Shown: positions 25,486 to 38,327, numbered from the stretch's first letter. The stretch: DNA of 64,000 nucleotides from Collimonas humicola (GCF_018304945.1 NZ_JAGQEE010000001.1:1736001-1800000); one strand, 5' to 3'. Translations and numbers: made by a program. The notes: a model not told the origin generated them from the letters alone.

Positions 25486-26641
25486 AAACCGCATCCATGC
25501 AAATTTCCATGGCGAAGACTCCATTGTTCTCGCGTCCGGCCTGGACCGGCATCGTCCTCTGCTGCGCGATCCTGGCGCTGCTGCCGATCCTCAACCTGGC
25601 CTTCCCGGCGGGCCACGCGCTGCATATCTCCAGCTACACAGTGGCCCTGGTCGGCAAGTTCATGTGCTATGCCATGGCGGCGCTGGCGCTGGACCTGGTG
25701 TGGGGCTACACCGGCATCCTCTCGCTCGGCCACGGCGTGTTCTTTGCGCTGGGCGGCTACGCCCACGGCATGTACCTGATGCGGGCCATCGGCCGCGACG
25801 GCGTCTACCAAAGCAACCTGCCGGACTTCATGGTGTTCCTCGACTGGAAGACCTATCCCTGGTTCTGGTCGCTCACCGACAACTTCTGGTATTGCATGGC
25901 GCTGGTGGTGCTGGTGCCGGGCGTGCTGGCCTTCGTGTTCGGCTACTTCGCCTTCCGCTCGCGCATCAAGGGCGTCTATTTTTCGATTATCACGCAGGCG
26001 ATGACTTTCGCCTTCATGCTGCTGTTCTTCCGCAACAATACCGGCTTCGGCGGCAACAACGGCTTCACCGATTTCAAGCGCATCCTCGGCTACTCCATCA
26101 CCGCGCCGTCGACCAAGGCGGCGCTGTACCTGATCACGCTGGCTTTCCTGCTCGCTGCGCTGGTATTGTGCCGCTGGATCGTGACCTCGAAACTGGGCCG
26201 CGTGCTGCAAGCGGTGCGCGACTCCGAATCGCGCCTGATGTTCATCGGCTACAACCCCTTGTGGTTCAAGCTGTTTGTCTGGACCTTGTCGGCCATCTTG
26301 TGCGGCATCGCCGGCGCCCTGTACGTGCCTCAGGTGGGCATCATCAATCCCTCCGAGATGTCGCCGGCCAATTCGATCGAAATGGTGATCTGGGCCGCGG
26401 TCGGCGGCCGCGGCTCGCTGCTCGGCCCCATCATCGGCGCCTTCTCCGTGAACGGCCTGAAGAGCTGGTTCACCGGCGCCTTCCCTGACCTTTGGCTGTA
26501 TGCGCTGGGCCTGATCTTCATCCTGGTGACGCTGTTCATGCCGCAGGGGATCCTGGGATTGGCGGCGAATCTGAAAAACAAACTGAAAAGCAAACCCGCA
26601 AGCCAGCCTGAGACCGAAGCCAGCGGCAGCAAGGAGGCAGC

Positions 26642-26645
<4 letters not shown>
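25482..26645 (+). CDS. urtC: urea ABC transporter permease
   Basis: A 387-residue LivM-type permease with about ten membrane segments and the segments WGYTGILSLGHGVFFALGGY and VWAAVGGRGSLLGP-like loop that contact the ATPase. The ATG sits in the urtB stop (ATGA), and its own stop overlaps urtD the same way. A hydrophilic C-terminal tail (KSKPASQPETEASGSKEAA) is unusual only in composition. Confidence 0.94.
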
Positions 26646-27520
<875 letters not shown>

Positions 27521-27526
27521 CACAAC

Positions 27527-28225
27527 ATGTTAAACGTTGACCAACTGAATCAGTACTACGGCTCCTCGCACACCTTGCGCGGCATCTCGCTGTCGCTGGA
27601 AAAAGGCAAGTGCCTGGCCCTTCTCGGCCGCAACGGCGTCGGCAAGACCACCCTGCTGAAATGCCTGATGGGCGTGCTGCCCAGCGCCAGCGGCAAGGTC
27701 ATGCTGGAGGGGCGCGACATCACCAGCCTGAAGCCGCACCAGCGCGCTGCGCTGGGAATCGCCTATGTGCCGCAGGGACGCGAAATATTCGCCCGCCTGT
27801 CGGTGGAAGAAAACCTGCTGATGGGCATGGCCACCAAATCCGGCAAGCAAGCCTTGCTGATCAAGGAAGAAGTATATGAGCTGTTCCCGGTGCTGAAGGA
27901 AATGCTGCAGCGGCGCGGCGGCGACCTGTCCGGCGGCCAGCAGCAGCAGCTGGCGATCGCGCGCGCCCTGCTGGCGGAACCCAAGCTGATCATCCTGGAT
28001 GAGCCGACAGAAGGCATCCAGCCCTCCATCATCAAGGATATCGGACGCGTGATCCGCCTGCTGCGCGAACGCGGCAACATCGGCATCCTGCTGTGTGAGC
28101 AGTATTTCGATTTCGCACGCGACCTGGCCGACAATTTCGTAGTGCTGTCGCGCGGCGAGGTGGTGGCTGCCGGCAGCCAGGCAGCCATGGATGACGACAG
28201 CGTGAAACGACACTTGGCGGTATAG
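27527..28225 (+). CDS. urtE: urea ABC transporter ATP-binding protein
   Basis: A 232-residue LivF-type ATPase. Walker A GRNGVGKT (34-41), signature DLSGGQQQQLAIARALL and Walker B LIILDEPTEGIQP are present. It starts six bases after urtD. The start ATG lacks a strong ribosome-binding site, so translation may depend on urtD coupling. Confidence 0.95.
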   Translation: MLNVDQLNQYYGSSHTLRGISLSLEKGKCLALLGRNGVGKTTLLKCLMGVLPSASGKVMLEGRDITSLKPHQRAALGIAYVPQGREIFARLSVEENLLMGMATKSGKQALLIKEEVYELFPVLKEMLQRRGGDLSGGQQQQLAIARALLAEPKLIILDEPTEGIQPSIIKDIGRVIRLLRERGNIGILLCEQYFDFARDLADNFVVLSRGEVVAAGSQAAMDDDSVKRHLAV

Positions 28226-28231
28226 TGCCGC

Positions 28232-29119
28232 ATGGATAATCTGACTGTTCCAACGCTGCCCGACGCGCTGCCGGCTGAACAATTTCACAACAACTCCAAC
28301 CAGGCCTGGCTGTCGCTCGCCTTCGCTGAGGACCAAGGCACCACGCGCCTGTTGGACCGCGCCCATTACGGCCCCCTGCGTGTGCAAAAGGCGCTGTATC
28401 CCGAGCACCCGTCGATCTGCCACGCCATCATCGTCCATCCGCCCGGCGGCGTGGTCGGGGGCGACGAACTGACGATCAAGGCCAGCGTCGGCGAAGGCGC
28501 CCATGCTTTCCTTACAACACCGGGCGCCGCCAAGTGGTACCAGGCCAACGGCAAGCTCTCACAGCAGCAAGTGCGGCTGCAAGTTGCCGGCGGCGCCGCG
28601 CTGGAATGGCTGCCGCAGGAAACCATTTTTTTCGACCGCGCCGAGGTCGCGCTGGAACATCAGGTAGAGCTGCAGGGCGACGCCCGCTATATCGGCGGCG
28701 AGATCCTGTGTTTCGGCCGCACCGCCTCGGGCGAATCGTTCAACAGCGGCCGCATCTCGCAGCAGACCAGCATCCGCCGCGACGGCAAATTATTGTGGTT
28801 TGAACAAGGCGCGATGGGAGGCGGCAGCGCCGCCATGCAAAGTCGTCTCGGATTGGCGGATTGCACGGTATGCGCCACTCTGGTGGTGGCCGGCAAGGTT
28901 TTCCCCGGCAGCTTTGTGCAGCAGCTGCGCGACTGCGCCAGCCAGCTGTCGGACGGCCGCGCCAGCGTCGGCGCCAGCCAGGTGAAATCGGTATTGGTAT
29001 TGCGCCATCTCGGGCATTCCAGCGAACTGGCAAGGCAATGGACGATGCAGGCCTGGCAGATGCTGCGTCCGGAACTATTGGGGCATGCAGCGCATATACC
29101 GCGCATCTGGAACACTTGA
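28232..29119 (+). CDS. ureD: urease accessory protein UreD
   Basis: A 295-residue UreD/UreH scaffold that binds apo-urease with UreF and UreG for nickel insertion. Conserved segments: TRLLDRAHYGPLRVQKALYP, HPPGGVVGGDEL, FLTTPGAAKWYQ and LPQETIFFDRA. It begins only six bases after urtE, linking uptake and urease genes in one transcript. Confidence 0.95.
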   Translation: MDNLTVPTLPDALPAEQFHNNSNQAWLSLAFAEDQGTTRLLDRAHYGPLRVQKALYPEHPSICHAIIVHPPGGVVGGDELTIKASVGEGAHAFLTTPGAAKWYQANGKLSQQQVRLQVAGGAALEWLPQETIFFDRAEVALEHQVELQGDARYIGGEILCFGRTASGESFNSGRISQQTSIRRDGKLLWFEQGAMGGGSAAMQSRLGLADCTVCATLVVAGKVFPGSFVQQLRDCASQLSDGRASVGASQVKSVLVLRHLGHSSELARQWTMQAWQMLRPELLGHAAHIPRIWNT

Positions 29120-29206
29120 TATGCCGCCGCTGCGGGCCGTGATACAACCCGGCAGCGGCTTGCAGCAAACACGATCAACTAAAGTCACCGCACAAGAAAG
29201 AACCAT

Positions 29207-29509
29207 ATGGATCTGACGCCAAGAGAAAAGGACAAGCTGCTGATTTTCACGGCTGCCCTGCTGGCCGAGCGGCGCCTGGCGCGCGGCTTGAAGTTGAATT
29301 ATCCGGAAGCGGTCGCCCTGATCAGCGCCGCCATCATGGAGGGCGCGCGCGACGGCAAGAGCGTGGCCGAGCTGATGTCCTACGGCAGCAAGATCTTGAC
29401 GCGGGCCGATGTCATGGACGGCATCGCCGAAATGATTCCTGACATCCAGGTCGAAGCCACCTTCCCGGACGGCAGCAAGCTGGTCACCGTGCATCACCCG
29501 ATTCCATAG
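29207..29509 (+). CDS. ureA: urease gamma subunit
   Basis: A 100-residue subunit with the family start [20 protein letters not shown] and the segment [22 protein letters not shown]. Length exactly as in other bacteria. It forms the (ABC)3 enzyme with UreB and UreC. Confidence 0.97.
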   Translation: MDLTPREKDKLLIFTAALLAERRLARGLKLNYPEAVALISAAIMEGARDGKSVAELMSYGSKILTRADVMDGIAEMIPDIQVEATFPDGSKLVTVHHPIP

Positions 29510-29532
29510 CATAGAGACAAGCGGAGAACCCC

Positions 29533-29852
29533 ATGATCCCAGGAGAAATGCTGGTCCAGGCCGGCGACATCGAGCTCAATGCCGGCCGCCGCGTGCACGC
29601 TGTGACGGTAGCCAACAGCGGCGACCGGCCGATCCAGATCGGTTCGCACTTTCATTTTTACGAAGTCAACCCGGCCTTGCTGTTCGAGCGCGAGGATGCC
29701 TACGGCATGCGGCTCAATATCGCCGCCGGCACCGCGGTGCGCTTCGAGCCGGGCCAGAAACGCACGGTGGAACTGGTGGAGCTGGCGGGCGACCGCATCG
29801 TCTACGGCTTCAACGGCAAGGTCATGGGCGCACTGACGAAACGAGTGAAATC

Positions 29853-29856
<4 letters not shown>
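29533..29856 (+). CDS. ureB: urease beta subunit
   Basis: A 107-residue subunit: [40 protein letters not shown] and [15 protein letters not shown] are all typical. Its stop overlaps the ureC ATG by four bases. Confidence 0.97.
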
Positions 29857-31556
<1,700 letters not shown>

Positions 31557-31589
31557 TTCCGATTTTCATTCCCACATTGACGGCACAAG

Positions 31590-32117
31590 ATGTTAATCCT
31601 CAACACCAAAGTAGAACACGCAGACCTGATCGAAGGCGAACTGATCCTGCCTTACGACCTGCGTGAAAAGAGCCGCCTGCGCGCCACCCTCAGCAGCGGC
31701 GAGGAAGTCGGCGTGTTCACCGTGCGCGGCACGGTGCTGCGCCATGGCGACCTGATCAAGGGCGCGGACGATAGCGGCAGGCAGCGCGTGGTCAAGGTGC
31801 TGGCGGCTGCCGAGACCACCTACCGCATCGAATGCCAGAACCCGCATGACCTGCTGCGCTGCGCTTTCCACCTGGGCAACCGCCACACGCAGGCGCACGT
31901 CGGCGAGGGCTTCCTGCGCATACGCAAGGACCCGGTGCTGAGGGAAATGCTGGAAGGCTTGCAAGCCAAGGTGACCGAAGAACTGGCGGCGTTCGAACCT
32001 GAATCCGGGGCATATGGACACGACAGCGGCGGTCATCACCACCATCACGACAGCCTGCTGGCGCCGGTGCCGCTGCGCCAGAAAATCCATCGCCCCGGCG
32101 ATGCCGATAGCAACTGA
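31590..32117 (+). CDS. ureE: urease nickel metallochaperone
   Basis: A 175-residue UreE with the peptide-binding N-domain (LPYDLREKSRLRATLSSGEE), metal-binding domain (CAFHLGNRHTQAHV) and a His-rich C-terminal stretch (GHDSGGHHHHHDS, about 146-157) that binds extra nickel. It hands nickel to UreG. Confidence 0.95.
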   Translation: MLILNTKVEHADLIEGELILPYDLREKSRLRATLSSGEEVGVFTVRGTVLRHGDLIKGADDSGRQRVVKVLAAAETTYRIECQNPHDLLRCAFHLGNRHTQAHVGEGFLRIRKDPVLREMLEGLQAKVTEELAAFEPESGAYGHDSGGHHHHHDSLLAPVPLRQKIHRPGDADSN

Positions 32118-32142
32118 GCGCTCATTTAAACAAATACACGAT

Positions 32143-32823
32143 ATGCAGCCGACCGCACTGCTCCACCTGCTGCAACTGGCCAGCCCGTCGCTGCCGATAG
32201 GCGCGTACAGCTATTCGCAAGGACTGGAGAGCGCCATCGACAAAGGCTGGGTCAAGGATGCGGCATCGGCGCATGGCTGGATCTGCGAACATTTGCAGCA
32301 AGTGGTTGCGCTGTTCGAGGCACCCGTGACATGGCGTCTGCTGCAGGCCTTCGAGCAGCGCGACGGCGCCGCCGTGCAGTTCTGGACTGAACGCTTCATC
32401 GCCGCCCGCGACAGCGCCGAATTCCGCGCCGAAACCATACAGATGGGCTATTCGCTGGGCAAGCTGGCGATCGAATTGCAGATCGGCGACGCCACCCTGC
32501 TGGCTATCCTGCAGGCGCAGCCGGAACTGCCGCTGCCGACCGCCTACGCTTATGCCGCAGTCGCCTTGCGGGTGCCGCATCAGGCCGCCTTGCTGGGCAT
32601 GCTGTTTTCCTGGGCGGAAAACCAGGTGCTGGTGTGCGTCAAGACCATTCCACTGGGCCAGGTCGCCGGCCAGCGCCTGCTGCTGTCCTTGCAGGCGGAA
32701 CTGCAAGCTGCCGCCGCGCGCGCGCAGCGGCTGGCCGATCACGAATTATGCAACTGGGCGCCCGGCCTGTCGCTGCTGTCGATGCAGCATGAAGAACAGT
32801 ACAGCCGCCTCTACCGATCCTGA
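32143..32823 (+). CDS. ureF: urease accessory protein UreF
   Basis: A 226-residue all-helical accessory protein. LLQLASPSLPIGAYSYSQGL near the N-terminus and the SYSQGLE motif are diagnostic. I chose the ATG at 32143; longer in-frame starts would overlap ureE. It bridges UreD and UreG in the maturation complex. Confidence 0.95.
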   Translation: MQPTALLHLLQLASPSLPIGAYSYSQGLESAIDKGWVKDAASAHGWICEHLQQVVALFEAPVTWRLLQAFEQRDGAAVQFWTERFIAARDSAEFRAETIQMGYSLGKLAIELQIGDATLLAILQAQPELPLPTAYAYAAVALRVPHQAALLGMLFSWAENQVLVCVKTIPLGQVAGQRLLLSLQAELQAAAARAQRLADHELCNWAPGLSLLSMQHEEQYSRLYRS

Positions 32824-32858
32824 AACCAAGCACTCACACTTCTTAAGCGATTCTCAAA

Positions 32859-33488
32859 ATGAGCACTTCCTCCACCTCCAATCCCCTGCGCGTCGGCATC
32901 GGCGGCCCGGTCGGTTCCGGCAAGACCGCGCTGTGCGAAATGCTGTGCAAGGGCATGCGCGACCACTACGACATGGCGGTCATCACCAACGACATCTACA
33001 CCAAGGAAGATATGGAGATCCTGCTGCGCGCCGATGCGCTGCCGGCGGAACGCCTGATGGGCGTGGAGACCGGCGGCTGTCCGCACACCGCCATCCGCGA
33101 AGACGCCTCGATCAACCTGGAAGCGATCGCGCGCATGAGCGCGGATTTCCCCAACCTGGACCTGATCCTGCTGGAATCCGGCGGCGACAACCTTGCCGCC
33201 ACCTTCAGCCCGGAGCTGTCGGACCTGACCATCTACGTGATCGACGTCGCCGGCGGCGAAAAAATCCCGCGCAAGGGCGGCCCCGGCATCACCCGCTCCG
33301 ACCTGCTGATCATCAACAAGACCGACCTCGCGCCCTATGTCGGCGCCAACCTGAACGTGATGGCGCACGACGCCAAAAGAATGCGCGGCGAACGGCCGTT
33401 CATTTTCACCAACCTGCGCAGCGGCGACGGCGTCGAGCAAGTGATCGCTTTCATTCGCAGGCAAGGGCTGCTTGATGAACCCAAATAA
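32859..33488 (+). CDS. ureG: urease accessory GTPase UreG
   Basis: A 209-residue SIMIBI GTPase. The P-loop is GPVGSGKT (16-23 region), the nickel CPH motif is Cys74-Pro75-His76 in [12 protein letters not shown], and [11 protein letters not shown] is the guanine-specificity motif. GTP hydrolysis drives nickel insertion into UreC. Confidence 0.97.
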   Translation: MSTSSTSNPLRVGIGGPVGSGKTALCEMLCKGMRDHYDMAVITNDIYTKEDMEILLRADALPAERLMGVETGGCPHTAIREDASINLEAIARMSADFPNLDLILLESGGDNLAATFSPELSDLTIYVIDVAGGEKIPRKGGPGITRSDLLIINKTDLAPYVGANLNVMAHDAKRMRGERPFIFTNLRSGDGVEQVIAFIRRQGLLDEPK

Positions 33489-33545
33489 GCAACCCAAATA
33501 AGCGTTCGTACAGATCGCTTTCTTACTTCCTCACAGGAACCAGCC

Positions 33546-34148
33546 ATGTCCCATCTTTCAGCCAGAACCTGCGGCCGCATCAGCGCCTTGACCCTCGCCG
33601 TACTTGGCGTCAGCGCTGCCCTGGCCCATCCCGGCCATCCCGACGCCTTCGGCTTCAACGACGGCTTCGCCCATCCATTCAGCGGCCTCGACCATTTGCT
33701 GGCGATGCTGGCGGTCGGCCTGTGGGCTGCGCAAAACAAGCGCTCGGCGCTGTGGGTATTGCCGCTGGCGTTTCCGCTGATGATGGCGGCAGGCGCCTTG
33801 CTGGCGCTGGCCGGCGTCGCGCTGCCGGGTGTGGAAACCGGCATCGCCGTCTCGGTCGCCGTGCTCGGCCTGCTGATCGCCTTCGCCATCCGCATGCCGG
33901 TGTGGGCAGGTGCCGCCGTGGTGTCGGTATTTGCCTTGTTCCATGGCTACGCCCACGGCAGCGAATTGCCGCATGGCGCATCGGCACTCTGGTACGGCGC
34001 CGGCTTTGTCGCCGCCACCGCCCTGCTGCATCTGTCGGGCCTGGCGATCGGACTGGCCGCCGGCCAGAAAACGGCGGCGCAGGCGGTGCGCGTAGGCAGC
34101 ATCGCAATTGCGGCGGTAGGCGGCTGCCTGCTGAGCGGGGCGTTCTAA
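33546..34148 (+). CDS. ureJ: HupE/UreJ family nickel permease
   Basis: A 200-residue membrane protein with a cleavable signal (to about LAHPGH, residue 27) and six membrane segments. It carries the HX5DH nickel motif (HPFSGLDH) and FHGYAHG. Its position after ureG in the same direction suggests it supplies nickel to urease. HupE is an equally fitting name. Confidence 0.9.
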   Translation: MSHLSARTCGRISALTLAVLGVSAALAHPGHPDAFGFNDGFAHPFSGLDHLLAMLAVGLWAAQNKRSALWVLPLAFPLMMAAGALLALAGVALPGVETGIAVSVAVLGLLIAFAIRMPVWAGAAVVSVFALFHGYAHGSELPHGASALWYGAGFVAATALLHLSGLAIGLAAGQKTAAQAVRVGSIAIAAVGGCLLSGAF

Positions 34149-34320
34149 AAATCCGGATCGCACGGCGCCGGCAACATGCGGCGATCACCAAGGCTAGAAT
34201 AAAGGTCAGCTTGTTCCGCAATGGATTGCGAGACAAGCCGGCTTTTTTGTCCGCCGCCAGGCACATGCAAATATGCTAAGGTCTCATCTGCCGATTTTGC
34301 CTATTCAGACTGGATACATC

Positions 34321-35193
34321 ATGACTTCATCGATTGCCTACCGCATTCCGGGACGCGCCCGCGATCTGGGCGAACTGGTAGTGCGCCGCGTCCTACCCGC
34401 CGGCCACCACCAGAGCGTCGGCCCGTTCCTGTTTTTCGACCACATGGGGCCGGTCGCATTCGCCAGCGGCCAGGGCATAGACGTGCGGCCGCATCCGCAT
34501 ATCGGCCTGGCCACCGTCACCTATCTGTTCGAGGGCGCGATCCGCCATCGCGACAGCCTCGGCAACGACCAGGAAATCATTCCTGGGGACGTCAACTGGA
34601 TGACCGCCGGCCGCGGCATCGTCCATACCGAACGCACGCCCGACGCGCAGCGCGCCGACGGCTGGCGCCTGCACGGCATCCAGACCTGGGTGGCGCTGCC
34701 GCTGGCCGATGAAGAATGCGCGCCGGCCTTTGCCCATCACCCGGCCGCCAGCCTGCCCTTGATCCAGGGCGAGGGCTACCAGTTGCGCGTGATCGCCGGC
34801 CGCGCCTTCGGCCAGGAAGCGCCGGTCAAGGTCAGTTCGCCGACCCTGTATGTCGCCGCCGACATGACCGCCGGCGCGCAGTTCACGCTGGCGCCGGAAT
34901 ATCCGCAGCAAGCCGTCTATGTCGCCAGCGGCAGCGTCACCCTCGATGGCGAAGCCCTGGAGCTGGGCGTGCTGGCGGTATTGCAGCCGGACGTAGCGGT
35001 CAACATCGTTGCCAGCGAGCCGTCCCAGGTCATGCTGCTGGGCGGCGAGCCTGTCGACGGCCCGCGCTTGATCTGGTGGAATTTCGTCGCCAGCAACTCT
35101 GAACTGATCGAGACCGCCAAGCAAAACTGGCGCGAGCAGCGTTTCGACCCGGTGCCGGGGGACCCTGAATGGATTCCACTGCCGGCTGCCTGA
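34321..35193 (+). CDS. pirin family protein
   Basis: A 290-residue bicupin. Metal ligands are visible in RPHPHIGLATVTYLFEG (two His) and RGIVHTERTP (His, Glu). Pirins bind Fe and can act as quercetin 2,3-dioxygenases or regulators. The ATG at 34321 is preferred over an in-frame start at 34273. It is separated from ureJ by 172 bases and is probably not part of the urease operon. A second pirin lies at 53092. Confidence 0.9.
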   Translation: MTSSIAYRIPGRARDLGELVVRRVLPAGHHQSVGPFLFFDHMGPVAFASGQGIDVRPHPHIGLATVTYLFEGAIRHRDSLGNDQEIIPGDVNWMTAGRGIVHTERTPDAQRADGWRLHGIQTWVALPLADEECAPAFAHHPAASLPLIQGEGYQLRVIAGRAFGQEAPVKVSSPTLYVAADMTAGAQFTLAPEYPQQAVYVASGSVTLDGEALELGVLAVLQPDVAVNIVASEPSQVMLLGGEPVDGPRLIWWNFVASNSELIETAKQNWREQRFDPVPGDPEWIPLPAA

Positions 35194-36022
35194 GATGTTC
35201 CTTACAATTAAAGTCGAAAACATTGGTGACCCTTCAGAACAAAGATGCTAACTACTGGAAACGCCCATTAGTTGGGGATGCGACTAGGCTATTAGTTTGG
35301 ATACAAACTGGGAACAAGGCTGGAAACTCTTCTGCTGCAGGGTGTACCAGCTGGTTCGCGCTAACCTTTCCTGGTGGCGTTGACCTCGGTTCATGAATGA
35401 CCACCAAATGCGTGTTGCGACAAGCGGCAAGCGCCGCCATCACATGGTCAAGCAGGTTCCTTGAGCGCCTGCAATGCGGCTGCGGAAATTGATGTTGACG
35501 GGATTGGCCTGCCTCAGATGTAATCCTGAACGGCGGGTTCAATTCACATAGCTGCCGTTCGCCGATTCAAATAGCAAACACTTTAGCGTCGCTTTTTTTG
35601 AATGGCCGGGTTCTAAACTTTGAGAGACCGGACCCGACCCAAAGGCGACATAGCGATTTCTCTAAACCGGTCATACGACTTTGGAATTTTTGAAAATCGC
35701 CTCTTGTCCGCGCATCAAAGACAGGCGATCAAGGTGGCGTAACCGTCACATAGGAACTAGATTGCCACGCATCGCGTTGCAATTTTCCTCGAGCGTACAA
35801 ACCAACCATAACGGTGTCATCGTCAAGGTCGGAGCAAGTCAAGAAGGAACTCGTTGTAAGAATACTCAGTGAGCTTCTCGGGCGACTTTTTGAGCGGTGG
35901 GGGCGTAATGCTAAACGAGTAACTGAATTTCATATCTCACTCTTAAACCTGCGCTCAAAAAAAGGAAGGGGGGAAGATAGCGCCTGCTTCTGGCCGATTG
36001 TCGCCAGCGTGGATCTCTTCGA
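35194..36022. other. gene-free AT-rich boundary of the small-gene island
   Basis: Base composition drops sharply after the pirin stop. I see no ORF with a credible start, ribosome-binding site and protein-like composition on either strand. The frames at 35252-35542 (-) and 35814-36089 (+) look random. The region may hold decayed genes and includes one copy of the island spacer motif at 35985. Confidence 0.5.
35985..36005. repeat. island spacer repeat copy 1 (TGGCCGATTG motif)
   Basis: TGCTTCTGGCCGATTG followed by TCGCC, 17 bases downstream of the minus-strand gene ending at 36023. It shares 16 contiguous bases with the copy at 43582. Confidence 0.7.
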
Positions 36023-36448
36023 TCATATCGAAGCGTTGGATTGCTGGACCGCTTCGCAAACTTTTTGGCCAGCCTCTCCTAAAATATAGATAGGTGACTT
36101 GATCCCCGCAATTTTCAAACATGCTTTCTTACCGAAGAAACTAGATCTCAATCCGGCTGACTCTATAGAATGCCATGGAACACGCAAAGGCTTAAATATG
36201 ATAGTTAGAGGAAGGGTCGAGCGGAGCCAAAGAGCATCAGGATATACCTCAACAGCTACGACGATCTTGGTGTCTTTGAGAGAAGCAGGTACCCAGCGGT
36301 AGGAGCCATTTGAAATTAATTCGTTCGGGCTTTCTCGATCACACCGATATTTTTCTTCAAGAGTCTTCCAGCCAGTTAGCCAGCGCACGAGGAAAATGTA
36401 AGCCCCAAAGAAGGTAACTGCCACAAGAACAAAATTTAAAATTCCCAC
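36023..36448 (-). CDS. hypothetical membrane-anchored protein
   Basis: A 141-residue protein starting with GTG. One N-terminal membrane helix (about 3-23, ILNFVLVAVTFFGAYIFLV) precedes a soluble beta-rich domain (VAVEVYPDALWLRSTLPL, IFKPLRVPWHSIES) that resembles PH-like domains of the protein at 43091. Unrecognised. First gene at the left end of the AT-rich minus-strand array. Confidence 0.65.
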   Translation of the reverse strand: MGILNFVLVAVTFFGAYIFLVRWLTGWKTLEEKYRCDRESPNELISNGSYRWVPASLKDTKIVVAVEVYPDALWLRSTLPLTIIFKPLRVPWHSIESAGLRSSFFGKKACLKIAGIKSPIYILGEAGQKVCEAVQQSNASI

Positions 36449-36520
36449 GATAGATTTCTACGCCACGGTTATATTATCGAGACAAATTTATCCATTGATT
36501 TGTCAGCGGCCGGTGATGAC

Positions 36521-36568
36521 CGTTTTGAGCCGGCCACAACAGGTCGATTTCGACCCTAAGCCGCCAGT
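36521..36568. repeat. island spacer repeat, type A copy 1
   Basis: CCGTTTTGAGCCGGCC, then ACAACAGGTCGATTTCGACC, then CTAAGCCGCCA. It matches 41776-41823 at about 42 of 48 positions. Lies downstream of the gene at 36643. Confidence 0.8.
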
Positions 36569-36642
36569 CGAGTTTCCCCAAAGCGGGCGCTCAACATGTT
36601 ACTTCTGCGGTTCCTGAGTGTTGGCACTGCATATATCGGCCT

Positions 36643-36963
36643 CTAAGCGTTTGTCATCAAAATAATACCAACACCCATGCCCAGCACCCAAGCAGCCGAG
36701 AGAAGAAACAACCACAAATCCCAGCGTTCTTTGATGATGGCGTTTGGCCTACTTGTGCTGATTAAGAGGAACGAAATAGCTTTAGTGACTGGATGAAGTT
36801 TGTTTGGCTCGTCGACACCTATCGTGCAAAGTATCCCAAACAGAAGTGTAACGCCTATAAAAACCAGAAATACGTGAAGGAACCAACCTGAAGGGAGAGC
36901 CCACGCCGAAAAGGCGCCCAGGGCGAACGAGCCGAAAATTTGCAGCATGCGGTTGTTTTTCAT
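36643..36963 (-). CDS. hypothetical small membrane protein
   Basis: A 106-residue protein with three hydrophobic helices (about 7-24, 27-47, 80-101). The ATG at 36963 is preferred to an in-frame TTG at 36987. Family not recognised. It lies in the AT-rich array, with a type A spacer 75 bases downstream. Confidence 0.65.
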   Translation of the reverse strand: MKNNRMLQIFGSFALGAFSAWALPSGWFLHVFLVFIGVTLLFGILCTIGVDEPNKLHPVTKAISFLLISTSRPNAIIKERWDLWLFLLSAAWVLGMGVGIILMTNA

Positions 36964-37021
36964 ATCCAGTATAACTTCGTGGTACAACGAAAACGTAATG
37001 ACAACTGTAGCTGGCCGGCAG

Positions 37022-37098
37022 TGGCCGAAAACGGATGGTCTGCCATAGCCTGTGGATTCATCCGGTTTGCATCAAAGCGGCCCCTCACGGTCCGTGGC
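37022..37098. repeat. island spacer repeat, type B copy 1
   Basis: TGGCCGAAAACGGATGGTCT, then GCCATAGCCTGTGGATTCAT, then CCGGTTTGCATCAAAGCGGC and further. It is about 85 percent identical to 39889-39966 and lies 17 bases downstream of the gene ending at 37116. Confidence 0.82.
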
Positions 37099-37115
37099 AA
37101 GCTCCAAATCATGAA

Positions 37116-37799
37116 TTAATCTGGTGTTGAGATGTACTTGATTTGGACGACGCGTCCACAGTAGAAAGAGCTGGCGCTTTTGGAACTTATCGCGACAGAG
37201 CGCGGATAGGAAATCTGCAACGTTTCTGCATCAAGCCAGTCGAGCGTGACTTTGTCGAATTCGCAATCCGCGACAAACACTCCGCCTCCTCCTCGAGACT
37301 GCCCTACTACCAACTCAACCATTACCTGCATTTGCGGAGTAGTGAGAGCCGAGCTTGGCGTTATTTCAAAAGCCGTGGCTAGCCCGCGTCCGTCAGGGGA
37401 TGAAACTTTGATTGAGGGAACTACGACGATTTTCCGTCGACGCGGTCGCCGTAAAGGTGGTGGCGGTGAAAGCAGTTTATCTTTTAGGGCCGAAAGAACT
37501 GCGCCGCGGCGTATAGCGGAGGCACCATTCCATTTGTTGAGATCGCGCCCACTGTCAATCACTTCAATGGCGCGGGTCTGAACTTCTTGCCCAAGGCAGC
37601 CGAACTTCCACTGGGTTGCGGCAAGCGCCAGCCAAAACGTTGGCCCATCATCGATATCGTCGATTGCAGTGGACCAAGACTGCACGAGTGACTGGGTTGC
37701 GTCGGTAGCGCTAACCCCACGGGCCAATAGTTCGGTGAATTCATCACGTACGTCGGACGCCACGTCGTCTGCAAAAAGAGAGGTGCTGGAGGTGCCCAT
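37116..37799 (-). CDS. hypothetical protein with MGTxxTxxFxxD N-terminus
   Basis: A 227-residue soluble protein. The N-terminal 90 residues (FADDVASDVRDEFTELLARG, then DDGPTFWLALAATQWKFGCL) resemble a domain I recall from small stand-alone proteins in toxin/immunity-type loci, but I cannot name the family. A basic linker (PPPPLRRPRRRK) leads to a beta-rich C-terminal part. Inference only: immunity-like or accessory. Confidence 0.72.
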   Translation of the reverse strand: MGTSSTSLFADDVASDVRDEFTELLARGVSATDATQSLVQSWSTAIDDIDDGPTFWLALAATQWKFGCLGQEVQTRAIEVIDSGRDLNKWNGASAIRRGAVLSALKDKLLSPPPPLRRPRRRKIVVVPSIKVSSPDGRGLATAFEITPSSALTTPQMQVMVELVVGQSRGGGGVFVADCEFDKVTLDWLDAETLQISYPRSVAISSKSASSFYCGRVVQIKYISTPD

Positions 37800-37866
37800 A
37801 TCTGTATTAGTTGTTCATTAAATTGAACGTCTGACTCTCGCCGATTTTCGCACTTGAGACTTTTGC

Positions 37867-38214
37867 CTATGCCCATTCTGTGACCCACGAAAAGCTGATT
37901 ACTGGCTTTAACTGTAGCGAGAAAAAGCCAATCCCCGGTTGTTGGAATTTGAGGAATAGGACTTCTCGTTGAGAGTTACTCTCGAGGTTCCAATCGACCA
38001 CACCCCTCAAGTTAAAATCTGTGCGAAGCGTATCGTTGTGCCACCACCTGAATGAAATCTCACCATCATCTGGTGCAATGATGGCTACTATCCGGTCACA
38101 GTTGCGAACCGACACGAATTTCGCGCCGTAGTACCATCCCACTTCAGGGTGGAGTATCACGGGTTCGGCTTCAAAAAAACCTAGATAGTCGGTAAGTTCG
38201 GGACGGTCTGACAT
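37867..38214 (-). CDS. hypothetical protein
   Basis: A 115-residue soluble, beta-strand-rich protein (VSVRNCDRIVAIIAPDDGEI, SFRWWHNDTLRTDFNLRG). No family recognised. In the minus-strand AT-rich array, 67 bases before the next gene. Confidence 0.62.
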   Translation of the reverse strand: MSDRPELTDYLGFFEAEPVILHPEVGWYYGAKFVSVRNCDRIVAIIAPDDGEISFRWWHNDTLRTDFNLRGVVDWNLESNSQREVLFLKFQQPGIGFFSLQLKPVISFSWVTEWA

Positions 38215-38327
38215 AGAGTTCCAACGAGTATGCAGTTAAACGGGGCGCACATCGTGTCGAGAGTCAAGTATCGCGGTTGCATTAAAGGACTGTTTTTGGC
38301 AGTTCACAGACCCTTTGTGCGCGTCAA

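Noticed and set aside
35252-35542. 96-codon ORF after the pirin
   Set aside because: No ribosome-binding site, no domain-like pattern, and the composition suggests random sequence in a non-coding boundary.
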